64,000 nucleotides of DNA from Muribaculaceae bacterium. Its GTDB lineage: Bacteria; Bacteroidota; Bacteroidia; Bacteroidales; Muribaculaceae. The DNA lies in NCBI GenBank assembly GCA_029061255.1, contig JAIDSL010000097.1:48009-112008 (forward strand), read 5' to 3'. Below, piece after piece: positions 57,339 through 64,000 of this stretch; within the stretch, counting starts at the first letter, position 1, and every line of letters begins with the position of its first letter. The notes beneath the pieces are model-generated. The model had not been told where the DNA came from, did not search any database, and saw only the letters and a list, made by a program, of their open reading frames with translations. Made by a program: the position numbers and the translations under genes.

Positions 57339-58511
57339 TTAGAAGATCACTTGCAGTCGCGCCTCTAATGTGTTTACGTGTCGGCTTGGAAGAAGACCTT
57401 CCACCTGTCTGTCATGAACCGTTGTGTAAGAGTAGCGCAGCCTTGCAAGCATCCATGAGTTGATGTAATAGTTGAGAGTGCAATTGATGTCGTGCATGAC
57501 GCCTCCATGAATGGCTGCTTTCCAATCTGAAGCATTAGTGTAGTTATAGCCAAGAGCTATCTCCAGTGAGCCTTTGGCAGGTGTGGCTACCCCTGCATCA
57601 GCATGGGAATAGCAGTATTTCGAACCAAGGATCAGAGCCCTTGCTATTCCATATGCGCCATGAGCCTGATAATTGTGAAATCCATCTTTGCGTGCTACGT
57701 TCATATAGTAATATTGGGCTTCAAGAGCAAATCTATTCTTTATCAGAAGGAGCTCAGGTGTCATTTTGAATAGTCCTTTGGCATGGTCTATATTGGCTGC
57801 AAGCAATGGCACTTTTGACACTCTGCTTGGGAAATTTGCCGTGTAGTTGAATCCTGTATGGTCGTCAGCTGTCGGTTTCGAGTAATTAAAGGAGGCACCT
57901 ACTTGGACCACGTCGCCATCGTTGTGTCTTGGTCGCCATACAAGTCGGGTCTGTGCGCCCCACGCTTGCTTGCCAAGCACATTGGCATTCTGTGTCATTG
58001 CTCCGGCTTCCACAAATGCAGATGTTCCTGCAAAATACTGTCCCTTATCATACACCCACATAGCCGCGAGCAGACGCGGATTGGCATAGAAGAATTCATT
58101 GGAGGTTGGTTCTTCGTAAGTATATTTCATTGATGAACTGGTCTCTGAGTTAAGTCCCCATTGCGGAACGAAATATCCTACTCTTACGAGATTCGCTGGA
58201 TTGAAATCATATTCAAAGTATGTGTCTTTCAATCCGACTTTGCCATATGAAAATCCCACGTCAATTTTAGCTTTCCATTTCCCGTAGGTGAATTTGGCGC
58301 CCAATCTAACGTCCGGAATGGCCACTCCATCTACAAATCGGGTGTCGCTGCCTTCTGCCACACCTTTGTTGCCACCCATATAGAACGCACCGTCCATCAA
58401 GACTCGTCCGGTAGGCTTGAATGAAAGTTTTGGAGCGGATATTGAATCATCAGCTATAGCTGTGAACGCGCAGAGAGAGGAGGCAAATAATAATAGTATT
58501 GAGTTTTTCAT
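57339..58511 (-). CDS. OprP/OprO-like outer-membrane porin
   Basis: 390 residues with a signal peptide (cleavage near 20, AIA|DD). The rest is beta-barrel in character: alternating aromatic and polar residues, repeated strands such as AKIDVGFSYGKVGLKDTYFEYDF, FVPQWGLNSETSS and the C-terminal TLEARLQVIF ending in Phe. The pattern matches phosphate-selective porin O/P family proteins. It lies downstream of a PAP2 phosphatase in the same direction, separated by a hairpin at 58534-58554, so the two could cooperate in phosphate acquisition. The substrate is not determined by sequence. Confidence 0.8.
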   Translation of the reverse strand: MKNSILLLFASSLCAFTAIADDSISAPKLSFKPTGRVLMDGAFYMGGNKGVAEGSDTRFVDGVAIPDVRLGAKFTYGKWKAKIDVGFSYGKVGLKDTYFEYDFNPANLVRVGYFVPQWGLNSETSSSMKYTYEEPTSNEFFYANPRLLAAMWVYDKGQYFAGTSAFVEAGAMTQNANVLGKQAWGAQTRLVWRPRHNDGDVVQVGASFNYSKPTADDHTGFNYTANFPSRVSKVPLLAANIDHAKGLFKMTPELLLIKNRFALEAQYYYMNVARKDGFHNYQAHGAYGIARALILGSKYCYSHADAGVATPAKGSLEIALGYNYTNASDWKAAIHGGVMHDINCTLNYYINSWMLARLRYSYTTVHDRQVEGLLPSRHVNTLEARLQVIF

Positions 58512-58533
58512 AGCTTGAGGTGTGTTATGGATT

Positions 58534-58554
58534 GCTGCCTTTCAGGAAGGCAGC
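58534..58554 (-). terminator. Hairpin between PAP2 and porin genes
   Basis: GCTGCCTT (58534-58541) pairs with AAGGCAGC (58547-58554). It lies between the phosphatase stop and the porin start on the minus strand. With no T tract, it may be partial termination or an mRNA processing site. Confidence 0.45.
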
Positions 58555-58650
58555 CGGAATGTTTATTTCCGGAAAAATGGTTAATTAAAAGGAGGGAGGA
58601 AGAGCTATGAAATTGATATTTTCCATTGGTGGAAAGTGGATTATGTGATA

Positions 58651-59481
58651 TTAATCTGTAGTGGTGGGAGTTGGTACCGGAGTGCCTTTTGCTACCTTTC
58701 CAGCTTTCTTGAGTTTTTTGAATTCTTTCTTTGCCTTTTCAAGTTGGGTTTGGAATGCCGGGTCTGCGTGCAGGCGTGCTACAGTCATTGCTCCGGTTAG
58801 GCGTCCGGCATCTACATCGCTCTGGAAATGATATCCGCATATTACACGGCTTTCTCCCATATCGAATCCCCTTTTCAGAATTTCATTCTGGCGTTCCGGA
58901 TTGATTTCAGCGAGCACCAAAGCTGTTGCCCATCCGATTGACGTGTGTCCTGATGGATAAGATCCATTAGTGGAAAGCTCCTCTTGTTGTTCAGGATTGC
59001 AGGTTTCTTCTTCATAGAAGCAGAACGGGCGGGTACGGTTATAGTAGTTTTTGGCTTCGCGAGTCCCAAGGTCGCCTGCATCTTCACGCATTCCTACTAT
59101 CAGCTTGAGAATCTCGGGGGTTTCTTCATTGTTGATTTCAATTCCGAAGGCTTCAGAAAAAGCTTCCGGTACTCCATTCCCTTCGATGCGTGCATCGCAT
59201 ACGGCCTGTTCTCCGCGAGGAGTGTTGCGCATAGTCTTTCCCCATGTGTATCGCGCTTGGTCATTTAGGAATGTGATCGATGCTCCGTCCGGTGGGGGAG
59301 GGAGGATAAGGAAACTGTTTGCAACATCGCCTTCTTGCAGGAAGAATACCTCCGGATTGGTACGATGGTCTTTGATCTTCTTTTCAGTCGCATCTGTTTG
59401 GGCAAATGAAACTGATGTAGCTGCTGCCATGATGAGTAAGCAAGCTGCTGTGCGTAGAGTAGTAAATCGTGTGTTCTTCAT
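58651..59481 (-). CDS. Class A non-specific acid phosphatase (PAP2 family)
   Basis: 276 residues with a signal peptide (cleavage near 28, SFA|QT), predicted periplasmic and soluble. The three-part phosphatase signature is complete: Lys144 and Arg151-Pro152 (KX6RP), Pro177-Ser-Gly-His179 in SYPSGHTS, and Arg212, His218 and Asp222 in SRVICGYHFQSD. His218 is the expected nucleophile. These PhoN-type enzymes dephosphorylate a wide range of organic phosphomonoesters. The C-terminus is Lys-rich and then Pro/Thr-rich. It is upstream of a porin on the same strand. Confidence 0.93.
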   Translation of the reverse strand: MKNTRFTTLRTAACLLIMAAATSVSFAQTDATEKKIKDHRTNPEVFFLQEGDVANSFLILPPPPDGASITFLNDQARYTWGKTMRNTPRGEQAVCDARIEGNGVPEAFSEAFGIEINNEETPEILKLIVGMREDAGDLGTREAKNYYNRTRPFCFYEEETCNPEQQEELSTNGSYPSGHTSIGWATALVLAEINPERQNEILKRGFDMGESRVICGYHFQSDVDAGRLTGAMTVARLHADPAFQTQLEKAKKEFKKLKKAGKVAKGTPVPTPTTTD

Positions 59482-59549
59482 AACTGTATGTTTTAAAGGT
59501 TATGTAATATACCACTCAAACACATTATTTCAAGCAAGGTTTTGGATAT

Positions 59550-60611
59550 TCATATGTTGTTCGGCATATTTACTTTCTTTTTTCTTTTAGTTGCTGCAAT
59601 GTAGATCATTGAGAAAATACCGAGAAGGATAGTCATGAATGTCTGGGTGCTCCATGCTACTATTGAGAATGCAGCGGCATCGGTATGTCCAATGCCGTAG
59701 AGCATCAGTGCATACATGACGGCAATATTCCATGGTCCAAGTCCTCCGTTGCTTGGGATCGCCATGCTGAACGAACCAAAAACGAATGCCACCAAGCCCG
59801 GTAACAGGCCGTAAGCATAGCCCGGATGCGTTAGTAATTCGCGTGTGAACGGAAATGCGAAGAATACAAGATAAATCTTTAGGAAGTAGCACACCCATAT
59901 GGCTATGGTCAGGAAAAGATAAGTCCATCTCCCCTTCATTGTGAAGATGACTTTGAATCCTTGCCACATCCTTGAGATGCTTAGATTTATCCCTTTGAAA
60001 AATTTAGAATCTTTATATTTTATATCGCATAGAATGAAGATGCCGACAGCTATGGCGAGCCCTGTCCAAAGCTCCCATTTTGAAAATATGTTTTCTATGT
60101 CTCGTCCGAACGAATACTGGTCAAAAAAGTGGGTGAGAGCCGGATTTGCGACAATAAGAGCCAAACCGAGAAGAAGCACTATCATGACGAAATCAGAACT
60201 TCTGTCGGCAAGATCTGTGCCCACCACTGTCGATAGCTTGGCATTCTCTTTCCTGACCACATAGACACATCTCCAAGCTTCTCCTAAGTATGGTACAAGG
60301 AGATTGATGGCATAAGCAGAAAAGATTGAGACACTCTCGGAGACCACCGACATCCTTGGTATTCCGGCAGCGCGCAGTTGGTAGCCCCACCTTATCCCTC
60401 GTATTGAATACGACAGCATAGTGAGGATCATTACGAGCAGAAGCCACCAGTAGTTGCAATCATGTGATGTGATTTCCCATATCTTGTGGAAATCAAGCTT
60501 GTGCGACATCCATATGATCATGGCTGCCGACACTCCAATCGGCACTAATATCTTGAGAATTTTCTCAATTAAGTCTTTTCTCTTTGTTCCAGAGGTGTCG
60601 TTTTTATCCAT
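59550..60611 (-). CDS. UPF0104/LPG-synthase-TM family membrane protein
   Basis: 353 residues with about eight hydrophobic segments. Family features include SIRGIRWGYQLRAAG, a GEAWRCVYVVRKEN block (the conserved GE[AFL]xR region), and PSNGGLGPWN near the C-terminus. Relatives are related to the flippase domain of lysylphosphatidylglycerol synthases and AglD, and may flip or transfer lipid-linked groups. The synthase part with aminoacyl transfer is absent. The function is therefore only a membrane protein of lipid or envelope biology. It is 68 nt upstream of the PAP2 phosphatase on the same strand. Confidence 0.82.
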   Translation of the reverse strand: MDKNDTSGTKRKDLIEKILKILVPIGVSAAMIIWMSHKLDFHKIWEITSHDCNYWWLLLVMILTMLSYSIRGIRWGYQLRAAGIPRMSVVSESVSIFSAYAINLLVPYLGEAWRCVYVVRKENAKLSTVVGTDLADRSSDFVMIVLLLGLALIVANPALTHFFDQYSFGRDIENIFSKWELWTGLAIAVGIFILCDIKYKDSKFFKGINLSISRMWQGFKVIFTMKGRWTYLFLTIAIWVCYFLKIYLVFFAFPFTRELLTHPGYAYGLLPGLVAFVFGSFSMAIPSNGGLGPWNIAVMYALMLYGIGHTDAAAFSIVAWSTQTFMTILLGIFSMIYIAATKRKKKVNMPNNI

Positions 60612-60664
60612 AATCGACTGTGTTTATCTACTTATACAACCACAGTCAGTGCCGGTAGGTTTAT

Positions 60665-61453
60665 TCAAATATCATAGAATCGATCCATAAGCTCCCTTCG
60701 ATACGTCTTTGAAATCTTGATTTCGGAAATATTGTCAAGTGGAGGAAGAAGTATGCAGTCATTGCCGTTGATTATTCCGATATATCTCACGTTGACTATG
60801 AAATGTTTGTGGGTGCGTACGAAGTCTGGTCCATATCCAAGTATGGTTTCAGCCGTTGTCTGTTTTTTTAAGATGATTCGCTTGAGGCTATAGAATACAC
60901 ATTCCCATATCTTGCGTTCAGATATGTATCGGAAATAGACTATCTCTGAGGGATTGACGATTACCTTTGAGTTGGTCACCGATGTAATAGAAATTAACCG
61001 AGATCCACGTGACGACCCTGAATGAAAATTAGGTGTTTCCAATGATTGAATCTGGGTCCGGGCGTTTTCGGATGGCAAACTCTTTAGTCTTTTTAGGACC
61101 ACATCAAGCTCTGAGGCTTCGAACGGCTTAAGCAAGAAGTCGAAGACCTTAAGAGAAAGCGCATCATGTATGTAGCGCTGATAGCAAGTATGAAAAACGA
61201 CCCTTGTGTTATCGGGCAGCTCTGCTTCTTCATACCAGGCTAATCCATTCCCCTCAGGAAATTTCATGTCGAGGAAAACAACGTCAGGTTTATGTTGGAA
61301 TATGAGTTGCTCTCCTTCAAGCAAAGTCTCTGCAGTCGCACACAGTTCTATATCATCACGTCTGTTTAGTTCCTCAGCAAGTAGCATGATGCTGGGTAAG
61401 TCATCGTCGATTATCAACGCTTTTTTCTTTTTGAATTGGTTGTTTTCGCTCAT
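60665..61453 (-). CDS. LytTR-family response regulator
   Basis: 262 residues. Receiver domain about 12-125: ALIIDDDLP with the acidic pocket, phosphoacceptor Asp62 in VVFLDMKFPEGNG, VVFHTCYQ and KPFEASE with the conserved Lys. A LytTR DNA-binding domain covers about 150-258 (ISITSVTNSKVIVNPSEIVYF, VRTHKHFIVN). Its start overlaps the stop of the kinase gene by four bases (ATGA), so they form one two-component system. No target can be named; neighbouring genes 59550 and 58651 are on the same strand downstream. Confidence 0.93.
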   Translation of the reverse strand: MSENNQFKKKKALIIDDDLPSIMLLAEELNRRDDIELCATAETLLEGEQLIFQHKPDVVFLDMKFPEGNGLAWYEEAELPDNTRVVFHTCYQRYIHDALSLKVFDFLLKPFEASELDVVLKRLKSLPSENARTQIQSLETPNFHSGSSRGSRLISITSVTNSKVIVNPSEIVYFRYISERKIWECVFYSLKRIILKKQTTAETILGYGPDFVRTHKHFIVNVRYIGIINGNDCILLPPLDNISEIKISKTYRRELMDRFYDI

Positions 61454-63465
61454 TGTTTAAGATTGTTTGGCAAAGTGATAGTGGCATTATATCCTTTAAG
61501 GCCGTAGCATTCGGCATCCATATCTATATTGAATATGGTCTGTTCTTTATTGTGCTCGTTTAAAAGTCGCAGTGTCTCCACCAAAACATGAAGCCCTGTT
61601 CCCCCCTTTTCTGAGTTTGATGGCACGGATCCGCAATTGTTGAATACACTTACAGAGATTCGGTTTTCATCAGCCTTCCTCACGGTTATATACAGTTTCT
61701 TTTCCGTTCCGGGCGTAAGCGTGGTGAACCCGTGTTTGAAAGCATTCTCTACAAGTATCTGAAGTGTCATCGACGGGAAAGGGAACTCAGGGTTGATGCC
61801 TGCTTCTATTTCGTAGTGATAGTCGAATGGATCCCGACCATTGTCTCCGATCACTTGGATGTAGTCTTCGGTGAATTTGAGTTCTTCTGAAAAAGGTATG
61901 AGAAGTTCTGAGGCAATTATCTGTTGTCTTCTTATAAGATGCACCAGTGAGTCAAGATGAGAGGGATTCCCGTTTTTCTCATTATGGAGTTCATGGTTGA
62001 GCGCATTGTAGATGAAGTGAGGAGTTACACGGTTACGTAGATTCTCCTGCCTTAGGGAGATGATCTTGTTCATCATTCGTTGTTCACGGCGGTGCATATT
62101 TGCTCGCCTCACTACGTATAGGAGCGTGAGACCTATGATGACGGCTATTGCTATGGCAATGGCAGCCATCAGCTTGTAGATGTGTGCCTGTTGTCTGGTG
62201 CTGTCAGCTTCAAGGTCAAGTATTCGTCGGTCACGCTGATATCTTGCATTAAGGGCTGATATTTGCTGGCTTAGTTTGTAAGATCTTAAGGAATCGTTGA
62301 GTTGGTCATGTCTGCATCTGGTGTCATACGCCAGCCTGTTGTTGCCAATGTTGTTATATAAAGCTTCGAGTGCCTTAAGTCGTGCCAAATGTTGCTCAAG
62401 CCTGAGTGTATCTGCCTCCGGATGAGCTTTTGCAAGGCTGAGTCCTTTTTCATATTCCCCCTTGGCAAGGGCTGCTCTAATCTGTAGAGTGTGTATATAT
62501 GAAGTCACCATCGGGTTGGGTTGCTCCTCTGTGAAGTATATTGCAGCAGAATCAAGCATTTCCAATGCTTTAGCGGTGTTCCCGAGCCTTATATGAGAGT
62601 CTGCAAGATTCACGTCGGTAAACATGATTTCCCATTGGGCTCCTGGCACAGAGTCAAGCATTTTTCGCAAGCGAGAGAATACCCTGTTTGCTCCTTCATA
62701 GTCTTCTCGATAATAAAGATCATTGCCATACCCGGTAAGTGTGTTGAATTTATCATATTGATTCATTGACTCGAGGATCTCCATTGATTTCTTCCACCAT
62801 ATGGCACTGTTGTCGAAGTCTCTCATGTCGGTGAGAACGGAGGCTATTCCGTTGTAAAGAGGTATGTAGTGTATAGTCTCGAGTCCAAGTGAATCGGCTG
62901 TGGTGATAGCTCGATGATAATAGAAAGCTGCGCTGTCAAGCGCCGCAGCCATGCGCATTGCGTTTGCATAGTTCCCATATGCCTGCGGTAGGTTTTCACG
63001 TATTTCCGAAAGCTCAGTATTGTCTACAGCCTTGCGAAAATAGATGGCAGATGAATCAGGATTGAAATAGTATTGATCATAATAAGCCCCATGGTTCTGA
63101 TATGCTTTAGCGAGGAGTCTTGCTCGATTTTTTGTGGGCTTTTGACGTGATAGCCATGATATGGCTGAGTCGGCGGAAGCGAGCACAAGCGGTGGATTGC
63201 CCAAATAATAGGCGTTGACACCCTGTTGCACCATCGCTTCGCACCATAATGCCGAGTCCCCTCTTGAAAGAGCGTCTCGTTTAAGTGCATCGGTCAAACG
63301 TACGGCTTTTTCAGAATCTCCTTTACGAAGCAAGTCGTTGATTTCCGTAATCTCTTTGTTGGAAGTAGGCTCATCTTTTGAGTTCCGGCATGAAGATACT
63401 GCTGTCAGTATGATCGCAGACAGCAGCAGGACTATTCTTGTAGATTTGTATTCGATGTGCTTCAT
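61450..63465 (-). CDS. Sensor histidine kinase with TPR sensor region (LytS/His_kinase type)
   Basis: 671 residues. The N-terminus has a hydrophobic segment ending in VSSC, a possible lipobox (Cys26). The large external region (about 40-410) is made of tetratricopeptide-like helices. One transmembrane helix spans about 432-452, followed by a short linker helix and the His_kinase domain with His483 in PHFIYNALNHELH. The ATPase domain has the N-box LVENAFKHGF and a G-box (GGTGLHVL). Such TPR-containing kinases pair with LytTR regulators in Bacteroidota. The signal sensed is unknown. Confidence 0.9.
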   Translation of the reverse strand: MKHIEYKSTRIVLLLSAIILTAVSSCRNSKDEPTSNKEITEINDLLRKGDSEKAVRLTDALKRDALSRGDSALWCEAMVQQGVNAYYLGNPPLVLASADSAISWLSRQKPTKNRARLLAKAYQNHGAYYDQYYFNPDSSAIYFRKAVDNTELSEIRENLPQAYGNYANAMRMAAALDSAAFYYHRAITTADSLGLETIHYIPLYNGIASVLTDMRDFDNSAIWWKKSMEILESMNQYDKFNTLTGYGNDLYYREDYEGANRVFSRLRKMLDSVPGAQWEIMFTDVNLADSHIRLGNTAKALEMLDSAAIYFTEEQPNPMVTSYIHTLQIRAALAKGEYEKGLSLAKAHPEADTLRLEQHLARLKALEALYNNIGNNRLAYDTRCRHDQLNDSLRSYKLSQQISALNARYQRDRRILDLEADSTRQQAHIYKLMAAIAIAIAVIIGLTLLYVVRRANMHRREQRMMNKIISLRQENLRNRVTPHFIYNALNHELHNEKNGNPSHLDSLVHLIRRQQIIASELLIPFSEELKFTEDYIQVIGDNGRDPFDYHYEIEAGINPEFPFPSMTLQILVENAFKHGFTTLTPGTEKKLYITVRKADENRISVSVFNNCGSVPSNSEKGGTGLHVLVETLRLLNEHNKEQTIFNIDMDAECYGLKGYNATITLPNNLKQ

Positions 63466-63661
63466 GGCAGTGTCTTAAAAGTCACTTTGGGATAGTATTT
63501 TGTATTGAAGTTGCAAATATAATCATTTTTGCTGATTTTTTAGTCGCTTATGTCAACTTTTACAAATTCAGTGAACATTATTTTTGTCTACTTGGAAGCT
63601 TTTTTCGTCAACTTGTCTACTGAATTAGTCCTTTTGGTTTGAAAATGCAATTTTGGTGGTT
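63466..63661. other. Upstream region of the kinase gene
   Basis: AT-rich, no gene seen. On the minus strand a TATATTTG box (complement of 63514-63521) could serve as the -7 element of the kinase promoter, but no TTG is found at the usual distance. Confidence 0.4.
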
Positions 63662-63690
63662 TTTGGATTGAAAATATTTTTATACTTTTG
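63662..63690 (+). promoter_or_regulatory. Possible promoter for a small transcript
   Basis: TTTG at 63662-63665 and TACTTTTG at 63683-63690 with a 17-nt spacer, slightly short for the consensus. It points rightward into a region with a terminator but no credible gene. Confidence 0.4.
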
Positions 63691-63696
63691 CATTCG

Positions 63697-63832
63697 AGTC
63701 GCAGATGAGCGATTTTGCAGAAGAGAACACTCATTTATTTCAACCATAGGCTTATATGCACTTTATCTACTGCTTAGCTTGCACATCTCGGGGACGCGCC
63801 TTCAATCTCAGGCAGCGTCCCCTCTTTCTTTT
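63697..63832 (+). ncRNA. Putative small RNA or short leader with intrinsic terminator
   Basis: A transcript from the promoter above would start near 63697 and end after a hairpin (GGGGACGC at 63790-63797 with GCGTCCCC at 63815-63822, extended by CC/GG) followed by a T-rich tract. The 135-nt interval has only tiny frames (14 codons from 63706, 35 codons from 63756); the longer one runs through the terminator hairpin, so coding is doubtful. No known RNA family was recognised. Confidence 0.4.
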
Positions 63833-63868
63833 ATGCGCCGAAGATTTAGACTCCATCATATAAAAAAA

Positions 63869-63909
63869 AGGCATTCAGACGTGTCACCACTTTGCCGGCC
63901 TGAATGCCT
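63869..63909 (-). terminator. Terminator for a minus-strand transcript entering from the right
   Basis: AGGCATTCAG (63869-63878) pairs with CTGAATGCCT (63900-63909), and an A8 run at 63862-63869 gives a T8 run on the minus strand. The gene it serves is outside the window. Confidence 0.75.
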
Positions 63910-64000
63910 GAAAACGTTTTCCGTGGATGGCGCTTATGCCCCATGCGCCGACGGGTTGTTGCAGACTTGTAGACTAATTCTGACTCAGGGAAAGCCACGG
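63910..64000. other. Right-edge segment with potential RNA structure
   Basis: CCGTGG at 63921-63926 can pair with CCACGG at 63995-64000, and GGCGC (63929-63933) with GCGCC (63946-63950) inside it. The segment could be the end of a minus-strand gene or structured RNA. AGGGAAAGCC at 63987-63996 resembles part of a cobalamin riboswitch on the plus strand, but the rest is beyond the edge. Not resolved. Confidence 0.25.

Noticed and set aside
63756..63863. 35-codon frame starting MHFIYCLACTSRG
   Set aside because: It runs through the terminator hairpin and has no family character, so a non-coding transcript was preferred.

Overview
The window comes from a Bacteroidota genome of the order Bacteroidales. 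Muribaculaceae or Prevotellaceae seems likeliest, but this is inferred from gene content and not tested. The evidence is two SusC/SusD pairs, a hybrid two-component system (HTCS) regulator, outer-surface lipoproteins, an OMP_b-brl TonB receptor and promoters of the TTG-N19/21-TAnnTTTG type. No rRNA, tRNA, insertion sequence, phage gene or CRISPR array was found.

About 52 kb (574-54609) is one large polysaccharide utilization locus (PUL) for decorated xylan. Left arm, minus strand: a GH115 alpha-glucuronidase, a GH105-DUF2264 fusion and a XylE-type sugar/H+ symporter. A divergent HTCS regulator (7413-11417) follows. Next is a core operon in the order GH43, SusC, SusD, SusC, SusD, DUF1735-type glycan-binding lipoprotein, GH10 xylanase with two inserted CBMs, and a free carbohydrate-binding protein. 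From the second gene this order matches the xusABCDE-xyn10C cluster known from Prevotella and Bacteroides. Downstream (28305-54609) is an accessory arm: CE1-like and SASA/CE6-like esterases, GH5, two GH97, a GPH sugar symporter, tandem GH10s, a cytoplasmic GH43, two GH31, GH95, two GH43-CBM6 proteins and a GH127.

How the parts fit together (inferred from families): surface GH10 and possibly GH5 cut the xylan backbone. SusCD pairs and the glycan-binding lipoprotein capture and import oligosaccharides. Periplasmic esterases, GH115, GH31, GH95, GH97, GH43-CBM6 and GH127 strip side chains, and the second GH10 shortens the chains. The GPH and XylE carriers move small products inward, where a signal-less GH43 releases xylose. 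Enzymes for alpha-Gal, L-Gal/Fuc, alpha-Xyl and beta-L-Araf linkages point to complex cereal glucuronoarabinoxylan such as corn bran.

The right 9 kb is unrelated and mostly minus strand: an OMP_b-brl TonB-dependent receptor, an OprP/OprO-like porin, a class A PAP2 phosphatase, a UPF0104-type membrane protein, and a LytTR response regulator overlapping a TPR sensor kinase. A putative small RNA lies at 63.7-63.8 kb. The left edge carries a truncated lipoprotein nuclease.

The most interesting non-gene signals are four families of short palindromic intergenic elements in the accessory arm, repeated candidate regulator sites upstream of both the regulator and the core operon, and an uncharacterised C-terminal module shared by the GH5 and CE6-like proteins.
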